7,835 nucleotides of DNA from Alphaproteobacteria bacterium (GCA_017302755.1 JAFLCR010000109.1:1-7835); one strand, 5' to 3'. Shown: positions 1-6,527, numbered from the stretch's first letter. Notes: a model not told the origin generated them from the sequence alone. Numbers and translations are program-made.

Positions 1-269
1 GCGCTGTAGCGGAAAAGCTTGGGCACCTGACCATCATGGCACCCGCCTTCAGGCGCGCTGACCACAAGCCGGTCGCCCTCCACCTCAAACTTCACGCCCT
101 TGTCCATGCCGGCATAATAATTGATGGAGAAGAACACGTCATGCTGGGGCGGTATGCGCGCCATCTCAAATGCACCGCCCGCCAGCGCGAAGATCACCAC
201 CATCACGAACGGCAGCACCAGCCCGAACACGAGCATGGGATTGTCCTTGAGCGTCGCCTTGAGATTCAT
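1..269 (-). CDS. Membrane-anchored protein of unknown function, N-terminal part (cut by window edge)
   Basis: The reading frame begins at an ATG at 269 and stays open for 89 codons to the left edge, so the C-terminus is missing. An in-frame stop lies seven codons upstream of the ATG, and no other start lies between. Residues 1-11 are short and polar with lysines (MNLKATLKDN). Residues 12-35 are one hydrophobic segment (MLVFGLVLPFVMVVIFALAG), read as a transmembrane anchor. The rest (DVFFSINYYAG, then a beta-rich stretch and a GGCHDG turn around 75-80) should lie on the far side of the membrane, probably in the periplasm. The gene follows the AsmA-family gene on the same strand after 56 bases, so co-transcription is possible. 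The Shine-Dalgarno is weak (CAGGCGCGG). I do not recognise the family. The single-helix-plus-domain layout superficially recalls FixH/CcoH proteins, but I see no motif to support that. Confidence 0.7.
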   Translation of the reverse strand, partial: MNLKATLKDNPMLVFGLVLPFVMVVIFALAGGAFEMARIPPQHDVFFSINYYAGMDKGVKFEVEGDRLVVSAPEGGCHDGQVPKLFRYS

Positions 270-325
270 CTGCCGCGCCTGCTTGTTTCAGGCACAGTAT
301 GCCATGGCGTTAAGGAAACACAATG

Positions 326-2362
326 TCAATTGGCGACCGGAGCGGGAGCTTGAGGTTGGGACGGCGGAGCCGCTTCCACGGGCGCCGGTTGCTGCTTGCC
401 GCCGCCAAGCAAGTTTTTCAGCCCGCCACCCAGCATTTCCTTCAGCTTTTCCTTATCCTTCACTGTCTCCTTCAGTTCCTTCACCACAGGTTTCAAATCC
501 CTTACCGCCTTCTCGATATTCTCCCGATCCTGAATCATCGCCGCCAGGTCGGGCGTGTAGGAAAGTTTATGGAACGGCCCGCGGACGATGATCGGCACCA
601 TGATGCCCTTCTGGGCTTCCGCATCCTGCGCGCCCTGGCCTTCCATGGAGGTGACAAGCGTCGGCTTCAACCGGTAATCGACTGTCGCGGCAGGCAGATC
701 CACCTGCCCCGCCCCCGCCAGCCGCAGGAAGGGCGAACGCAGGACGAGATCCTGGTTCGACACCACGCCCTGGCGGATCTGGAAGCTGCCGGAAAGCTCG
801 GAGAAATCCGTCTTGGCGTTGGGGTCGCGCTCCACCGCGGCGCCGAACGCGCTTTTCACGTTGCGGGCCATGGCCGCGAGGTTCACGCCCTTCAGCGCCC
901 CGTCGGTGAACACCAGCCTGCCGTCACCGGAGAGTGAAGACACCAGATCCTTCTGTGAGTTCCCCCGCATGTCGGCATTCACCCCGCCGTTCAGCGTGCC
1001 GGTGATGCGGTTGAATTCCGCCAGCGCCGTCAGCAGCGGCTCGGCCTGCATGTCGGCGAGTTTTAGCCCCACGGAGAACGACGGCACGTTGCCGGCCGCA
1101 TCCGCCACCGCATTCAGGCTCGCGCGGCCGCCGAACACGCCCGTTTCCGGCACCTGCAGGCGCAGCACGCCGCCAGAGAGCTTCGCATTCAACTTGAGCG
1201 GCGAGAGCTTGTATTCACCGTAAGTGAGCGTATCGAGCGCGAGATCGATCTCCGCATTTGCCTTGCGCAAACCCGCGGGGTCGAAAAGCGGCTCCTCGCT
1301 CCACTTGGTTTCCCGCGCCGGCGCATTGGCCAGCGCCCGCTTCTGCGTCAGGTTCTCAGGCTTCTCCAGAAACGGATCAAGCGAAAACGCCTTGCCCCAG
1401 GCGGCCAGCGTGAGATGCGGCACGCCCTCGCCAAAGCGCACGCCCGCTTCGGCGCTGAGCTGCTGGTCATCCAGCACCAACGTGCCTTTTTTCAGCACCA
1501 GCTGCCTGGCATCCAGCGTCGTATCGCCACTCAGCGACAGATTTTCCGGAAGCGCGACGCCCTCGCTTTTCAGCCCGAGCCTGGCGAGGCTGCCCACCGT
1601 CGCCTTCAGCGCCCCTTCGCCGGAAAGGGCGGGCTGTAGCGCCGCCTTCCCTTTCCAGTTCACCGATACGCCCGAGGCCTGAACGCCGAGATCCAGGCCG
1701 AAGCGCTTGCCGTCCATCACCGCCTGCGGCGTGTCGAGCAGGGCTTTCAGCGAGTATTTCTGCCCGCCCCAGCCGATTTCGCCATTCATGCTCGCCTGCT
1801 TGTCGAGCGCGGGCATGGAAAGGTTGAGCGACATATCCGTCACATCGGTTCTCGACACGCCGTCGCGATAGCTGAGGCTGCCCTTCTCCACCGAAAGTTT
1901 CTGCAGGCTGAAGCTGCGGATAACCGGCTTACCCGGCGCGGTCTGCCCGCCTTCTTCCTTTTTCGCGGCGCTTTCCGGGAACTCCCAGTTCGCCTGCCCG
2001 CCCTGCCGGATCAGGCTGATTACCGGCTCCTTTAGCGTAATATCCGTAATCACCACCTGGCGGTCGAACAGCGGCATCAGCTCCACGCCGAGCGCGATTT
2101 CCTTCGCCGCGAAAAGATCGCCGCCCTTCGCCCATTCAGGGTTGCCCACCCCCGCGTCGCGCAGGGTAAGCGCAATGTTCGGCAGCAGCCGGAACGACAC
2201 CGGCCCGTCGACGCGGATTTTTCTTCCCGTCTTCGCTTCCGCCTGCGCGATCAACTCGGCTTTGTAGGTTTCCACGGGAATGAAAAACGGCACGGCGATC
2301 GCCGTCACTACCAGCAGCGCGGCAACGCCGCCCGCCACCACCAGAACTTTACGCAGCTTCAT
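326..2362 (-). CDS. AsmA family envelope protein
   Basis: The 678-residue product starts with a basic, hydrophobic N-terminus (MKLRKVLVVAGG, then AALLVVTAIAVPFFIP) typical of the single inner-membrane anchor of AsmA proteins. It continues with family-style text: VETYKAELIAQAEAKTGRKI, then FRLLPNIALTLRDAGVGNP, and VVITDITLKEPVISL near 105-120. The middle is long and beta-rich. The C-terminal third (about 430-600) has the AsmA C-terminal pattern of LNGGVNADMRGNS, SLSGDGRLVFTDGALKGVNL and YRLKPTLV. E. coli AsmA has 617 residues, so the length fits. Such proteins span or line the periplasm and are linked to outer-membrane biogenesis and phospholipid transport; AsmA paralogs are common, so I give no gene symbol. 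Odd features at the C-terminus are a highly charged helix (about 610-643), a glycine-rich hinge (about 645-655) and a Pro/Ala-rich tail. The start has a GAGAG-type ribosome site and a promoter candidate just upstream. Confidence 0.9.
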   Translation of the reverse strand: MKLRKVLVVAGGVAALLVVTAIAVPFFIPVETYKAELIAQAEAKTGRKIRVDGPVSFRLLPNIALTLRDAGVGNPEWAKGGDLFAAKEIALGVELMPLFDRQVVITDITLKEPVISLIRQGGQANWEFPESAAKKEEGGQTAPGKPVIRSFSLQKLSVEKGSLSYRDGVSRTDVTDMSLNLSMPALDKQASMNGEIGWGGQKYSLKALLDTPQAVMDGKRFGLDLGVQASGVSVNWKGKAALQPALSGEGALKATVGSLARLGLKSEGVALPENLSLSGDTTLDARQLVLKKGTLVLDDQQLSAEAGVRFGEGVPHLTLAAWGKAFSLDPFLEKPENLTQKRALANAPARETKWSEEPLFDPAGLRKANAEIDLALDTLTYGEYKLSPLKLNAKLSGGVLRLQVPETGVFGGRASLNAVADAAGNVPSFSVGLKLADMQAEPLLTALAEFNRITGTLNGGVNADMRGNSQKDLVSSLSGDGRLVFTDGALKGVNLAAMARNVKSAFGAAVERDPNAKTDFSELSGSFQIRQGVVSNQDLVLRSPFLRLAGAGQVDLPAATVDYRLKPTLVTSMEGQGAQDAEAQKGIMVPIIVRGPFHKLSYTPDLAAMIQDRENIEKAVRDLKPVVKELKETVKDKEKLKEMLGGGLKNLLGGGKQQPAPVEAAPPSQPQAPAPVAN

Positions 2363-2391
2363 AACAATACTCTCGCTTTATTTAGCGGCGC

Positions 2392-2419
2392 ATTATATCC
2401 GCCAAACCCCGCACCGCAA
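2392..2419 (-). promoter_or_regulatory. Candidate sigma70-type promoter of the AsmA-family gene
   Basis: Read on the minus strand, a perfect TATAAT lies at 2397-2392, with TTGCGG at 2419-2414 (three of six bases of TTGACA) and 16 bases between them. It sits in the 68-base gap between the TfoX-like gene and the AsmA-family start at 2362, giving a leader of about 25 bases. The -10 is strong and the -35 weak. It suggests the AsmA-family gene can be transcribed independently of the gene upstream. Confidence 0.45.
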
Positions 2420-2430
2420 TGATGGGATGT

Positions 2431-2787
2431 TTATAGGCGTTCCTTCTTCTTTACCTTTGCTGCCGCTTTCCCATGCGACACTTCTTCCGCCTTGTCGATC
2501 CACGCGCCGAGCATTTCCTCATCCTCCAGCACGTCGAGCGGCACGTGCCAGTAGGAGGTGAGCGCCACCTCGCGGTCTTTCTTCGCATAGCTGAAGGGAC
2601 GCATGCCCGCCGCCTCATAATCGGCTCTGTTGGAATCCCCCACCTTGAAATAAAGCGCATCATCGGCAATGATGGCGAAGATCAGGCCATTGCGGTAGAG
2701 TCCGTAGCCGCCGAACATGCGTTTCGCCGTCACGTCGCCGTGCGGCGACATGAGATCAAGAATATACTCGCAATATTCGCTGGCCAT
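2431..2787 (-). CDS. TfoX N-terminal domain protein (stand-alone)
   Basis: The product has 118 residues from the ATG at 2787. It shows the TfoX N-terminal domain pattern: an opening helix MASEYCEYILDLMSP, then RMFGGYGLY at 23-31, the sheet GLIFAIIADDALYFKV at 34-49, a GMRPFSYAKK segment at 61-70, and SYWHVPLDVLED near 78-89, ending in a lysine-rich tail. TfoX/Sxy of gammaproteobacteria controls natural competence and has a second C-terminal domain. Here only the N-terminal half is present, as in many alphaproteobacterial proteins of unknown function, so a competence role should not be assumed. An in-frame TTG at 2799 could add four residues, but it has no Shine-Dalgarno and lies opposite the ribosome site of the diverging yceI gene. 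The ATG, preceded by a modest TTGGAC, is preferred and matches the usual MAS start of these proteins. Confidence 0.85.
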   Translation of the reverse strand: MASEYCEYILDLMSPHGDVTAKRMFGGYGLYRNGLIFAIIADDALYFKVGDSNRADYEAAGMRPFSYAKKDREVALTSYWHVPLDVLEDEEMLGAWIDKAEEVSHGKAAAKVKKKERL

Positions 2788-2797
2788 CGTCCAACCC

Positions 2798-2804
2798 AAG
2801 GAGA
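2798..2804 (+). promoter_or_regulatory. Ribosome binding site of the first yceI gene
   Basis: AAGGAGA lies six bases before the ATG at 2811, a near-ideal Shine-Dalgarno. It occupies most of the 23-base space between the two divergent start codons, which argues that the TfoX-like gene begins at 2787 and not at the upstream TTG. Confidence 0.8.
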
Positions 2805-2810
2805 TTTTTC

Positions 2811-3401
2811 ATGAAGAAATACCTCATTGCCGCCGCGCTGTCATTCCTGGCCGCAACAGCCCATGCCGCGCCGGAAACCTATACGTTTGACAAAGAACAC
2901 ACCACCGTCCTGTTCTACATCAACCACCTTGGCTATTCGGACAAGATCGGCCAGTTCCGCGACTATGACGGCACGCTGACCCTCGACCGCGACAAGCCTG
3001 AAAACAGCAGCGTGGAAGTGACGTTCAAGATCGCGGGCGTCGATTCCGGCAGCAAGCTGCTCGACGAGCACCTGCAGAACGAAAAATGGTTCAACGCCGC
3101 GAAATTCCCCGAAGCTAAGTTCAAGAGCACCAAGGTCACCGTGACGGGCAAGAACACCGCCGACGTCACCGGCAACCTGGCTCTGCTCGGTCAGGAAAAA
3201 CCCGTCACCCTGAAAGTGGTTTTCCACAAAGCCGAGGCCTTTCCGATGGATAACACCCGCTTCGTGGCTGGCTTCAGCGCGCGCACCAGCTTCAAGCGCT
3301 CCGACTGGGGCATGAAGGAAGGCATCCCCTATGTGGGCGACGAGGTGCGGATCGTGATAGAAACCGAAACCATCCGCAAAGACGAACCCGCGAAGCCATA
3401 A
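2811..3401 (+). CDS. yceI: YceI family secreted protein, first copy
   Basis: The 196-residue precursor has a clear signal peptide (MKKYLIAAALSFLAATAHA) with an AHA|AP cleavage site after residue 19, so the product is periplasmic. The mature part follows the YceI pattern: YTFDKEHTTVLFYINHLGYS at 24-43 with the conserved histidines, GQFRDYDGTLTLD at 47-59, then KWFNAAKFPEAKF at 92-104, a GNLALLGQEKPVTL strand pair at 121-134, and FKRSDWGMKEG at 161-171 with VGDEVRI near the end. It reads close to E. coli YceI across this length. YceI folds as a lipocalin-like barrel; a family member has been shown to bind polyisoprenoid, and E. coli YceI is induced by high pH. The start has a strong Shine-Dalgarno. 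A TATACT at 2763-2768, inside the divergent TfoX-like gene, could serve as a -10, but no good -35 accompanies it. The stop codon overlaps the start of a second yceI-type gene. Confidence 0.92.
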   Translation: MKKYLIAAALSFLAATAHAAPETYTFDKEHTTVLFYINHLGYSDKIGQFRDYDGTLTLDRDKPENSSVEVTFKIAGVDSGSKLLDEHLQNEKWFNAAKFPEAKFKSTKVTVTGKNTADVTGNLALLGQEKPVTLKVVFHKAEAFPMDNTRFVAGFSARTSFKRSDWGMKEGIPYVGDEVRIVIETETIRKDEPAKP

Positions 3402-3952
3402 TGCGCGCGCTCGCCTCTCTTTTCTGCCTCCTCGCCGCCGGGGCCTGGGCCGCGCCTGCCCCGGTGCGCTTTACCATGCTGCCCGGGCAAAGCAGCATCG
3501 CCTTTGAAGCCACAAATAACGGCGAGAAGGTGACGGGCCAGTTCACCTCCTTCACCGCTGGGATCGCCTTCCACCCGGAGGCGCTGGAGGCAAGCAAGGC
3601 GAAGGTGACGGTGGAGATGGGAAAGTTCAAAGTTTCCTCCAGCGAGGCCCAGGCGACGCTCGACACCGAGGAATGGTTCAACGTGGCCGCCTTCCCGCAG
3701 GCCGTGTTTGAAACGCAATCTTTCAAAAAAATGGGCGATAACCGCTACGAAGCCGCCTCCACGCTCACGATCAAGGGCCATGCCGTACCGGTGACGCTGC
3801 TATTCACCCTGCACGAATTCAGTGACAAAGCCGCGCACGTCACCGGCGAGACGACGCTGAAGCGCAAGACGTTCCAGATCGGCTGGGACAGCACCGCCGC
3901 CGTGGCCGACGATGTGCGCGTTACCATCGACCTGCAGGTGGCAAAAGAATAA
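3401..3952 (+). CDS. YceI family secreted protein, second copy
   Basis: The 183-residue precursor has a signal peptide (MRALASLFCLLAAGAWA, cleavage AWA|AP after residue 17) and a YceI domain. Its start shares one base with the stop of the preceding gene (TAATG), and its own Shine-Dalgarno is poor, so translation is probably coupled. Family marks are GQFTSFTAGIAFHPEAL at 46-62, EWFNVAAFPQAVFET at 91-105 (compare KWFNAAKFPEAKF in copy one), TLTIKGHAVPVTL at 121-133 and ADDVRVTIDL near the end. It differs from the first copy where the conserved histidine region should be: the matching strand reads QSSIAFEATNNG and lacks both histidines. It belongs to the shorter YceI branch often found in tandem with a classical YceI. 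Ligand and role are unknown. In some genomes YceI genes adjoin a cytochrome b561 gene; none is seen here. Confidence 0.9.
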   Translation: MRALASLFCLLAAGAWAAPAPVRFTMLPGQSSIAFEATNNGEKVTGQFTSFTAGIAFHPEALEASKAKVTVEMGKFKVSSSEAQATLDTEEWFNVAAFPQAVFETQSFKKMGDNRYEAASTLTIKGHAVPVTLLFTLHEFSDKAAHVTGETTLKRKTFQIGWDSTAAVADDVRVTIDLQVAKE

Positions 3953-3959
3953 CCTCCAT

Positions 3960-3985
3960 ATTGTCATTCCAGAGAAAGCCGGGAT
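3960..3985 (+). repeat. Degenerate copy of the palindromic element found upstream of fumC
   Basis: The first 11 bases, ATTGTCATTCC, match those of the element at 5481-5510 exactly. The following bases (AGAGAAAGCCGGGAT) resemble its hairpin part with several changes that spoil the stem. It lies in the 44-base gap between the convergent yceI-type gene and fumC. It could be a decayed member of the same repeat family. No clear intrinsic terminator is visible in this gap. Confidence 0.5.
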
Positions 3986-3996
3986 AACACCCTTCC

Positions 3997-5409
3997 TTAC
4001 TCGCTCGGGCCAATCATCTTTTCCGGCCTTACCCAGGATTTGAACTGCTCTTCATTGAGCAGCCCCAGCGCCTTGCCGGCATCGAGCAGCGACGTGCCCT
4101 CCTTATGTGCTTTCTTGGCAATCTTGGCCGCATTGTCGTAGCCGATATGCGGGTTGAGCGCCGTCACGAGCATCAGCGATTCCTTCATGAGCTGATCGAT
4201 GCGCGCGAGGTTCGGCTCAATACCCTTCACGCAGTGATCCGCAAAGCTCCTGCTCGCATCCGCGAGCAGCCTCACGGATTTTAGGAAGTTATAAATCATC
4301 ACCGGCTTGAACACGTTCAGCTCAAAATGCCCGTTGGAACCGGCAACCGTCACCGTCACGTGATTGCCCATCACCTGCGCGCAGACCATGGTAAGCGCTT
4401 CGCACTGCGTGGGGTTCACCTTGCCCGGCATGATCGAGGAACCCGGCTCGTTCTCCGGCAGCAGCAATTCGCCGAGCCCTGAACGCGGCCCGGAACCGAG
4501 GAAGCGAATATCATTCGCCACCTTCATCAGCGATGCCGCGATGGTGTTGAGCGCGCCGGAAGCTTCCACCAGCGCGTCATGCGCCGCGAGCGCCTCGAAC
4601 TTATTGGGCGCCGTCACAAACGGCAGCTTGGTGATCTCGGCCACTTTCGCGGCGAACTTCACATCAAACCCCTTCTTCGCATTTAGCCCGGTGCCCACCG
4701 CCGTGCCGCCCTGCGCTAGCTCCGAAAGCCTGCCGAGCGTGCCCTTCACGCGCTCGATGCCATAAGCCACCTGCTGTACATAGCCGGAGAACTCCTGCCC
4801 AAGCGTGATGGGCGTCGCATCCTGCGTATGAGTGCGGCCGATTTTGATAATGTCCTTGAACGCGTCGGATTTCGCCTTCAGCGCATCGTGCAGATGTTTC
4901 AGCGCCGGCAGCAGCAGATGCGTCACCTGCTCCACCGCCGCGATGTGCATGGCCGTGGGATACGAATCGTTCGACGACTGCCCCATATTCACATGATCGT
5001 TGGGATGTACGAGCTTCTTGCCCGCTTCGCCGCCCAAAATCTGCGCCGCGCGATTCGCGATCACCTCATTAGCGTTCATATTCGTCTGCGTGCCCGAGCC
5101 GGTCTGCCATACGGAGAGCGGAAAATGCTCGTCGAGCTTCCCATCCATCACCTCGGTGGCGGCCTGCACGATGGCATCGCCGATCTTCTTATCGAGCACA
5201 CCGAGATCCATGTTCACTTGCGCCGCCGCGCGCTTCAGAATGCCGAGCGCCCGCACCACAGGCTTCGGCTGCTTCTCTTCCCCGATATCGAAGAACATGA
5301 GCGAGCGCTGCGTCTGCGCCGCCCACAGCGCATCCACAGGAACCTCAAGCGGCCCAAAGGAGTCGGATTCAGTGCGGGTGGCAACGGATTTCTTGGCTGC
5401 GGCGGTCAT
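3997..5409 (-). CDS. fumC: Class II fumarate hydratase
   Basis: The product has 470 residues, the usual size for FumC. It catalyses reversible hydration of fumarate to malate in the TCA cycle, in the cytosol, as a homotetramer without iron-sulfur cluster. The superfamily signature GSSIMPGKVNP is at 323-333 and supplies the catalytic-loop serine (S325). Other active-site blocks are TGSGTQTNMN at 103-112, SSNDSYPTAMH at 145-155 and GRTHTQDATP at 191-200, which holds the conserved TH pair (T193, H194). The C-terminal domain with GTSLLDAGKALG is intact. SSIMPGKVNP is shared with aspartase and argininosuccinate lyase, but the overall text fits fumarase best. AAGGGG at 5420-5415 lies five bases before the ATG. 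The gene stands alone downstream of htpX. The 181-base spacer upstream holds phased GAATC boxes and an inverted repeat doublet; I could not settle on a promoter there. Confidence 0.96.
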   Translation of the reverse strand: MTAAAKKSVATRTESDSFGPLEVPVDALWAAQTQRSLMFFDIGEEKQPKPVVRALGILKRAAAQVNMDLGVLDKKIGDAIVQAATEVMDGKLDEHFPLSVWQTGSGTQTNMNANEVIANRAAQILGGEAGKKLVHPNDHVNMGQSSNDSYPTAMHIAAVEQVTHLLLPALKHLHDALKAKSDAFKDIIKIGRTHTQDATPITLGQEFSGYVQQVAYGIERVKGTLGRLSELAQGGTAVGTGLNAKKGFDVKFAAKVAEITKLPFVTAPNKFEALAAHDALVEASGALNTIAASLMKVANDIRFLGSGPRSGLGELLLPENEPGSSIMPGKVNPTQCEALTMVCAQVMGNHVTVTVAGSNGHFELNVFKPVMIYNFLKSVRLLADASRSFADHCVKGIEPNLARIDQLMKESLMLVTALNPHIGYDNAAKIAKKAHKEGTSLLDAGKALGLLNEEQFKSWVRPEKMIGPSE

Positions 5410-5429
5410 AAAAGCCCCTTAAGAGTATG

Positions 5430-5459
5430 GAATCGCCCGGAATCTGCCAGAATCACCCC
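5430..5459. repeat. Three GAATC boxes at exact 10-base period upstream of fumC
   Basis: GAATC occurs at 5430, 5440 and 5450, each followed by two variable bases and CC: GAATCGCCCG, GAATCTGCCA, GAATCACCCC. The 10-base step would place all three on the same face of the helix, 20-50 bases before the fumC start. Each box is also a GANTC site, the target of the CcrM methyltransferase in alphaproteobacteria. That the boxes bind a regulator or sense methylation is an inference; the spacing and sequence are directly visible. Confidence 0.5.
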
Positions 5460-5482
5460 GTCGAGGCAAGCCCAGCAAACAT

Positions 5483-5511
5483 TGTCATTCCCGCGAAGGC
5501 GGGAATCCATA
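5483..5511 (+). repeat. REP-like palindromic element, inner arm of inverted doublet
   Basis: A 29-base element whose core ATTCCCGC-GAAG-GCGGGAAT (5488-5507) is a perfect 8-base-pair hairpin with a four-base loop, flanked by TGTC and CCATA. It is the exact reverse complement of 5562-5590. The core fits ATTCCC-N8-GGGAAT, the pattern of the neisserial dRS3 repeat, though common descent is not implied. It lies about 75 bases upstream of the fumC start. Confidence 0.8.
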
Positions 5512-5561
5512 CTGCCTGGCGGTTGGAATGGTTTAGTCGGTCCTGCTTAGTGGCCTGTGGT

Positions 5562-5590
5562 TATGGATTCCCGCCTTCGCGGGAATGACA
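5562..5590 (-). repeat. REP-like palindromic element, outer arm adjoining the htpX stop
   Basis: It is identical over all 29 bases to the element at 5483-5511 but in opposite orientation, with 50 bases between them. The pair spans 108 bases and resembles a REPIN (inverted REP doublet). The htpX stop codon TAA (5593-5591) directly abuts it, so it forms the first hairpin transcribed after htpX. No T-run follows, so it is not a classical intrinsic terminator, though it could stabilise the htpX mRNA 3' end. Confidence 0.8.
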
Positions 5591-6508
5591 TTATCCCCAC
5601 GGTCCACCCTGCCGCTTCGGTACCTCGCCCCAAGGCGACACCTCCTCGCTCACCATCTCTCCGCCCCCGCCGCCAGGCATGGCCAGCAGCGCCTCCACCC
5701 GGTTCTTCGTGCTGGGATGGGTGGAAAATAGGTTATCCACCGACCGCATATGCAGCGGATTCACAATAAACATGTGCGCCGTAGCGGGGTTGTTCTCAGC
5801 GGCGTAGTTATCGATCTGCCGCGCCCCGCGCTCCAGCTTTTGCAACGCCGAGGCCAGCGCCCGCGGATCACCGCACAGTTCGGCGCCCAGCCGGTCAGCC
5901 TCATATTCGCGCGAGCGGGAAATCGCCATCTGCACCAGCATGGCGGCCAGCGGCGCGAGAATGGCGATCAGGATTCCGGCAACTGCCCCGCCGCCATGCT
6001 CCCGGTTGCGCGACCCGCCGAACCACATCGCCATGTTGGCGAGCATGCCGATCGCCCCGGCGATGGTGGCCGTCACCGTCATGGTCAGCGTATCGCGATG
6101 GGTGATATGGGCAATCTCGTGCGCCATCACCGCCTCGATCTCGCGGGGTTCGAGCATTTCCATCAGCCCCTGAGTGATCGCCACCACGCCCTTGGCCGGG
6201 CTGCGCCCCGTGGCGAAGGCGTTCGGCTGGTTCGAGGGTATGATATAGACGCGCGGCATCGGAATCCCCGCCCGCGCCGCGATACGCTCCACCATGCGAT
6301 ACAATTCCGGCGCTTCACCTGGCCCCACTTCCTGCGCACGGTGCATTTTCAGCACGATGGAATCGGAGAACCACCACGAAAACACGTTCATGACCACGGC
6401 AAACCCGAACGCCATCACCATGCCCTGCTCGCCGCCAAGCATGAAACCAACGGCAAGGAACAGGCCAGTCATGGCTGCCAGCAGAAGTCCGGTGCGGAAA
6501 TGATTCAT
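5591..6508 (-). CDS. htpX: Membrane zinc metalloprotease HtpX (peptidase family M48B)
   Basis: The 305-residue product is an inner-membrane protease that removes damaged or misfolded membrane proteins, usually alongside FtsH. The zinc motif HEIAH is at 130-134 with catalytic E131; the third ligand is E201 in SREYEAD (199-205). Two N-terminal hydrophobic segments (about 7-24 and 29-46) precede the cytosolic part with GEAPELYRMVERIAARAGIP (64-83) and NAFATGRSPAKGVVAITQGL (96-115). Two further segments lie near 142-163 and 174-196. The block FSTHPSTKNRVEALL (261-275) and the final PWG are usual for alphaproteobacterial HtpX, so the C-terminus is intact although a repeat adjoins the stop. An in-frame GTG at 6523 could add five residues, but the strong AGGAGG would then be inside the gene; the ATG at 6508 is chosen. 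The upstream gene ends 43 bases away, and a heat-shock-type promoter candidate lies between. Confidence 0.95.
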   Translation of the reverse strand: MNHFRTGLLLAAMTGLFLAVGFMLGGEQGMVMAFGFAVVMNVFSWWFSDSIVLKMHRAQEVGPGEAPELYRMVERIAARAGIPMPRVYIIPSNQPNAFATGRSPAKGVVAITQGLMEMLEPREIEAVMAHEIAHITHRDTLTMTVTATIAGAIGMLANMAMWFGGSRNREHGGGAVAGILIAILAPLAAMLVQMAISRSREYEADRLGAELCGDPRALASALQKLERGARQIDNYAAENNPATAHMFIVNPLHMRSVDNLFSTHPSTKNRVEALLAMPGGGGGEMVSEEVSPWGEVPKRQGGPWG

Positions 6509-6514
6509 GAATGC

Positions 6515-6520
6515 CCTCCT
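6515..6520 (-). promoter_or_regulatory. Ribosome binding site deciding the htpX start
   Basis: AGGAGG on the minus strand lies six bases before the ATG at 6508. It is the best Shine-Dalgarno in the window and rules in favour of that ATG over the GTG at 6523, whose reading frame would run through it. Confidence 0.85.
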
Positions 6521-6527
6521 CACTTAA

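Noticed and set aside
272..295. Hairpin GCCTG/CAGGC between the AsmA-family gene and the partial membrane protein gene
   Set aside because: The stem has five pairs with a seven-base loop and no T-run; it is too weak and too common in GC-rich DNA to call.
323..937. Long rightward open frame opposite the AsmA-family gene
   Set aside because: It is rich in His, Arg and Gln with no domain pattern, as expected from the antisense of a GC-rich gene, and has no ribosome site.
2431..2799. TfoX-like protein as evidence of natural competence
   Set aside because: Only the N-terminal domain is present and no competence gene is nearby; such stand-alone proteins are common in non-competent bacteria.
4828..5550. 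Rightward open frame opposite fumC and running through the repeat
   Set aside because: The fumC frame is certain from its catalytic motifs; the opposite frame shows only arginine/histidine-rich low-information sequence.
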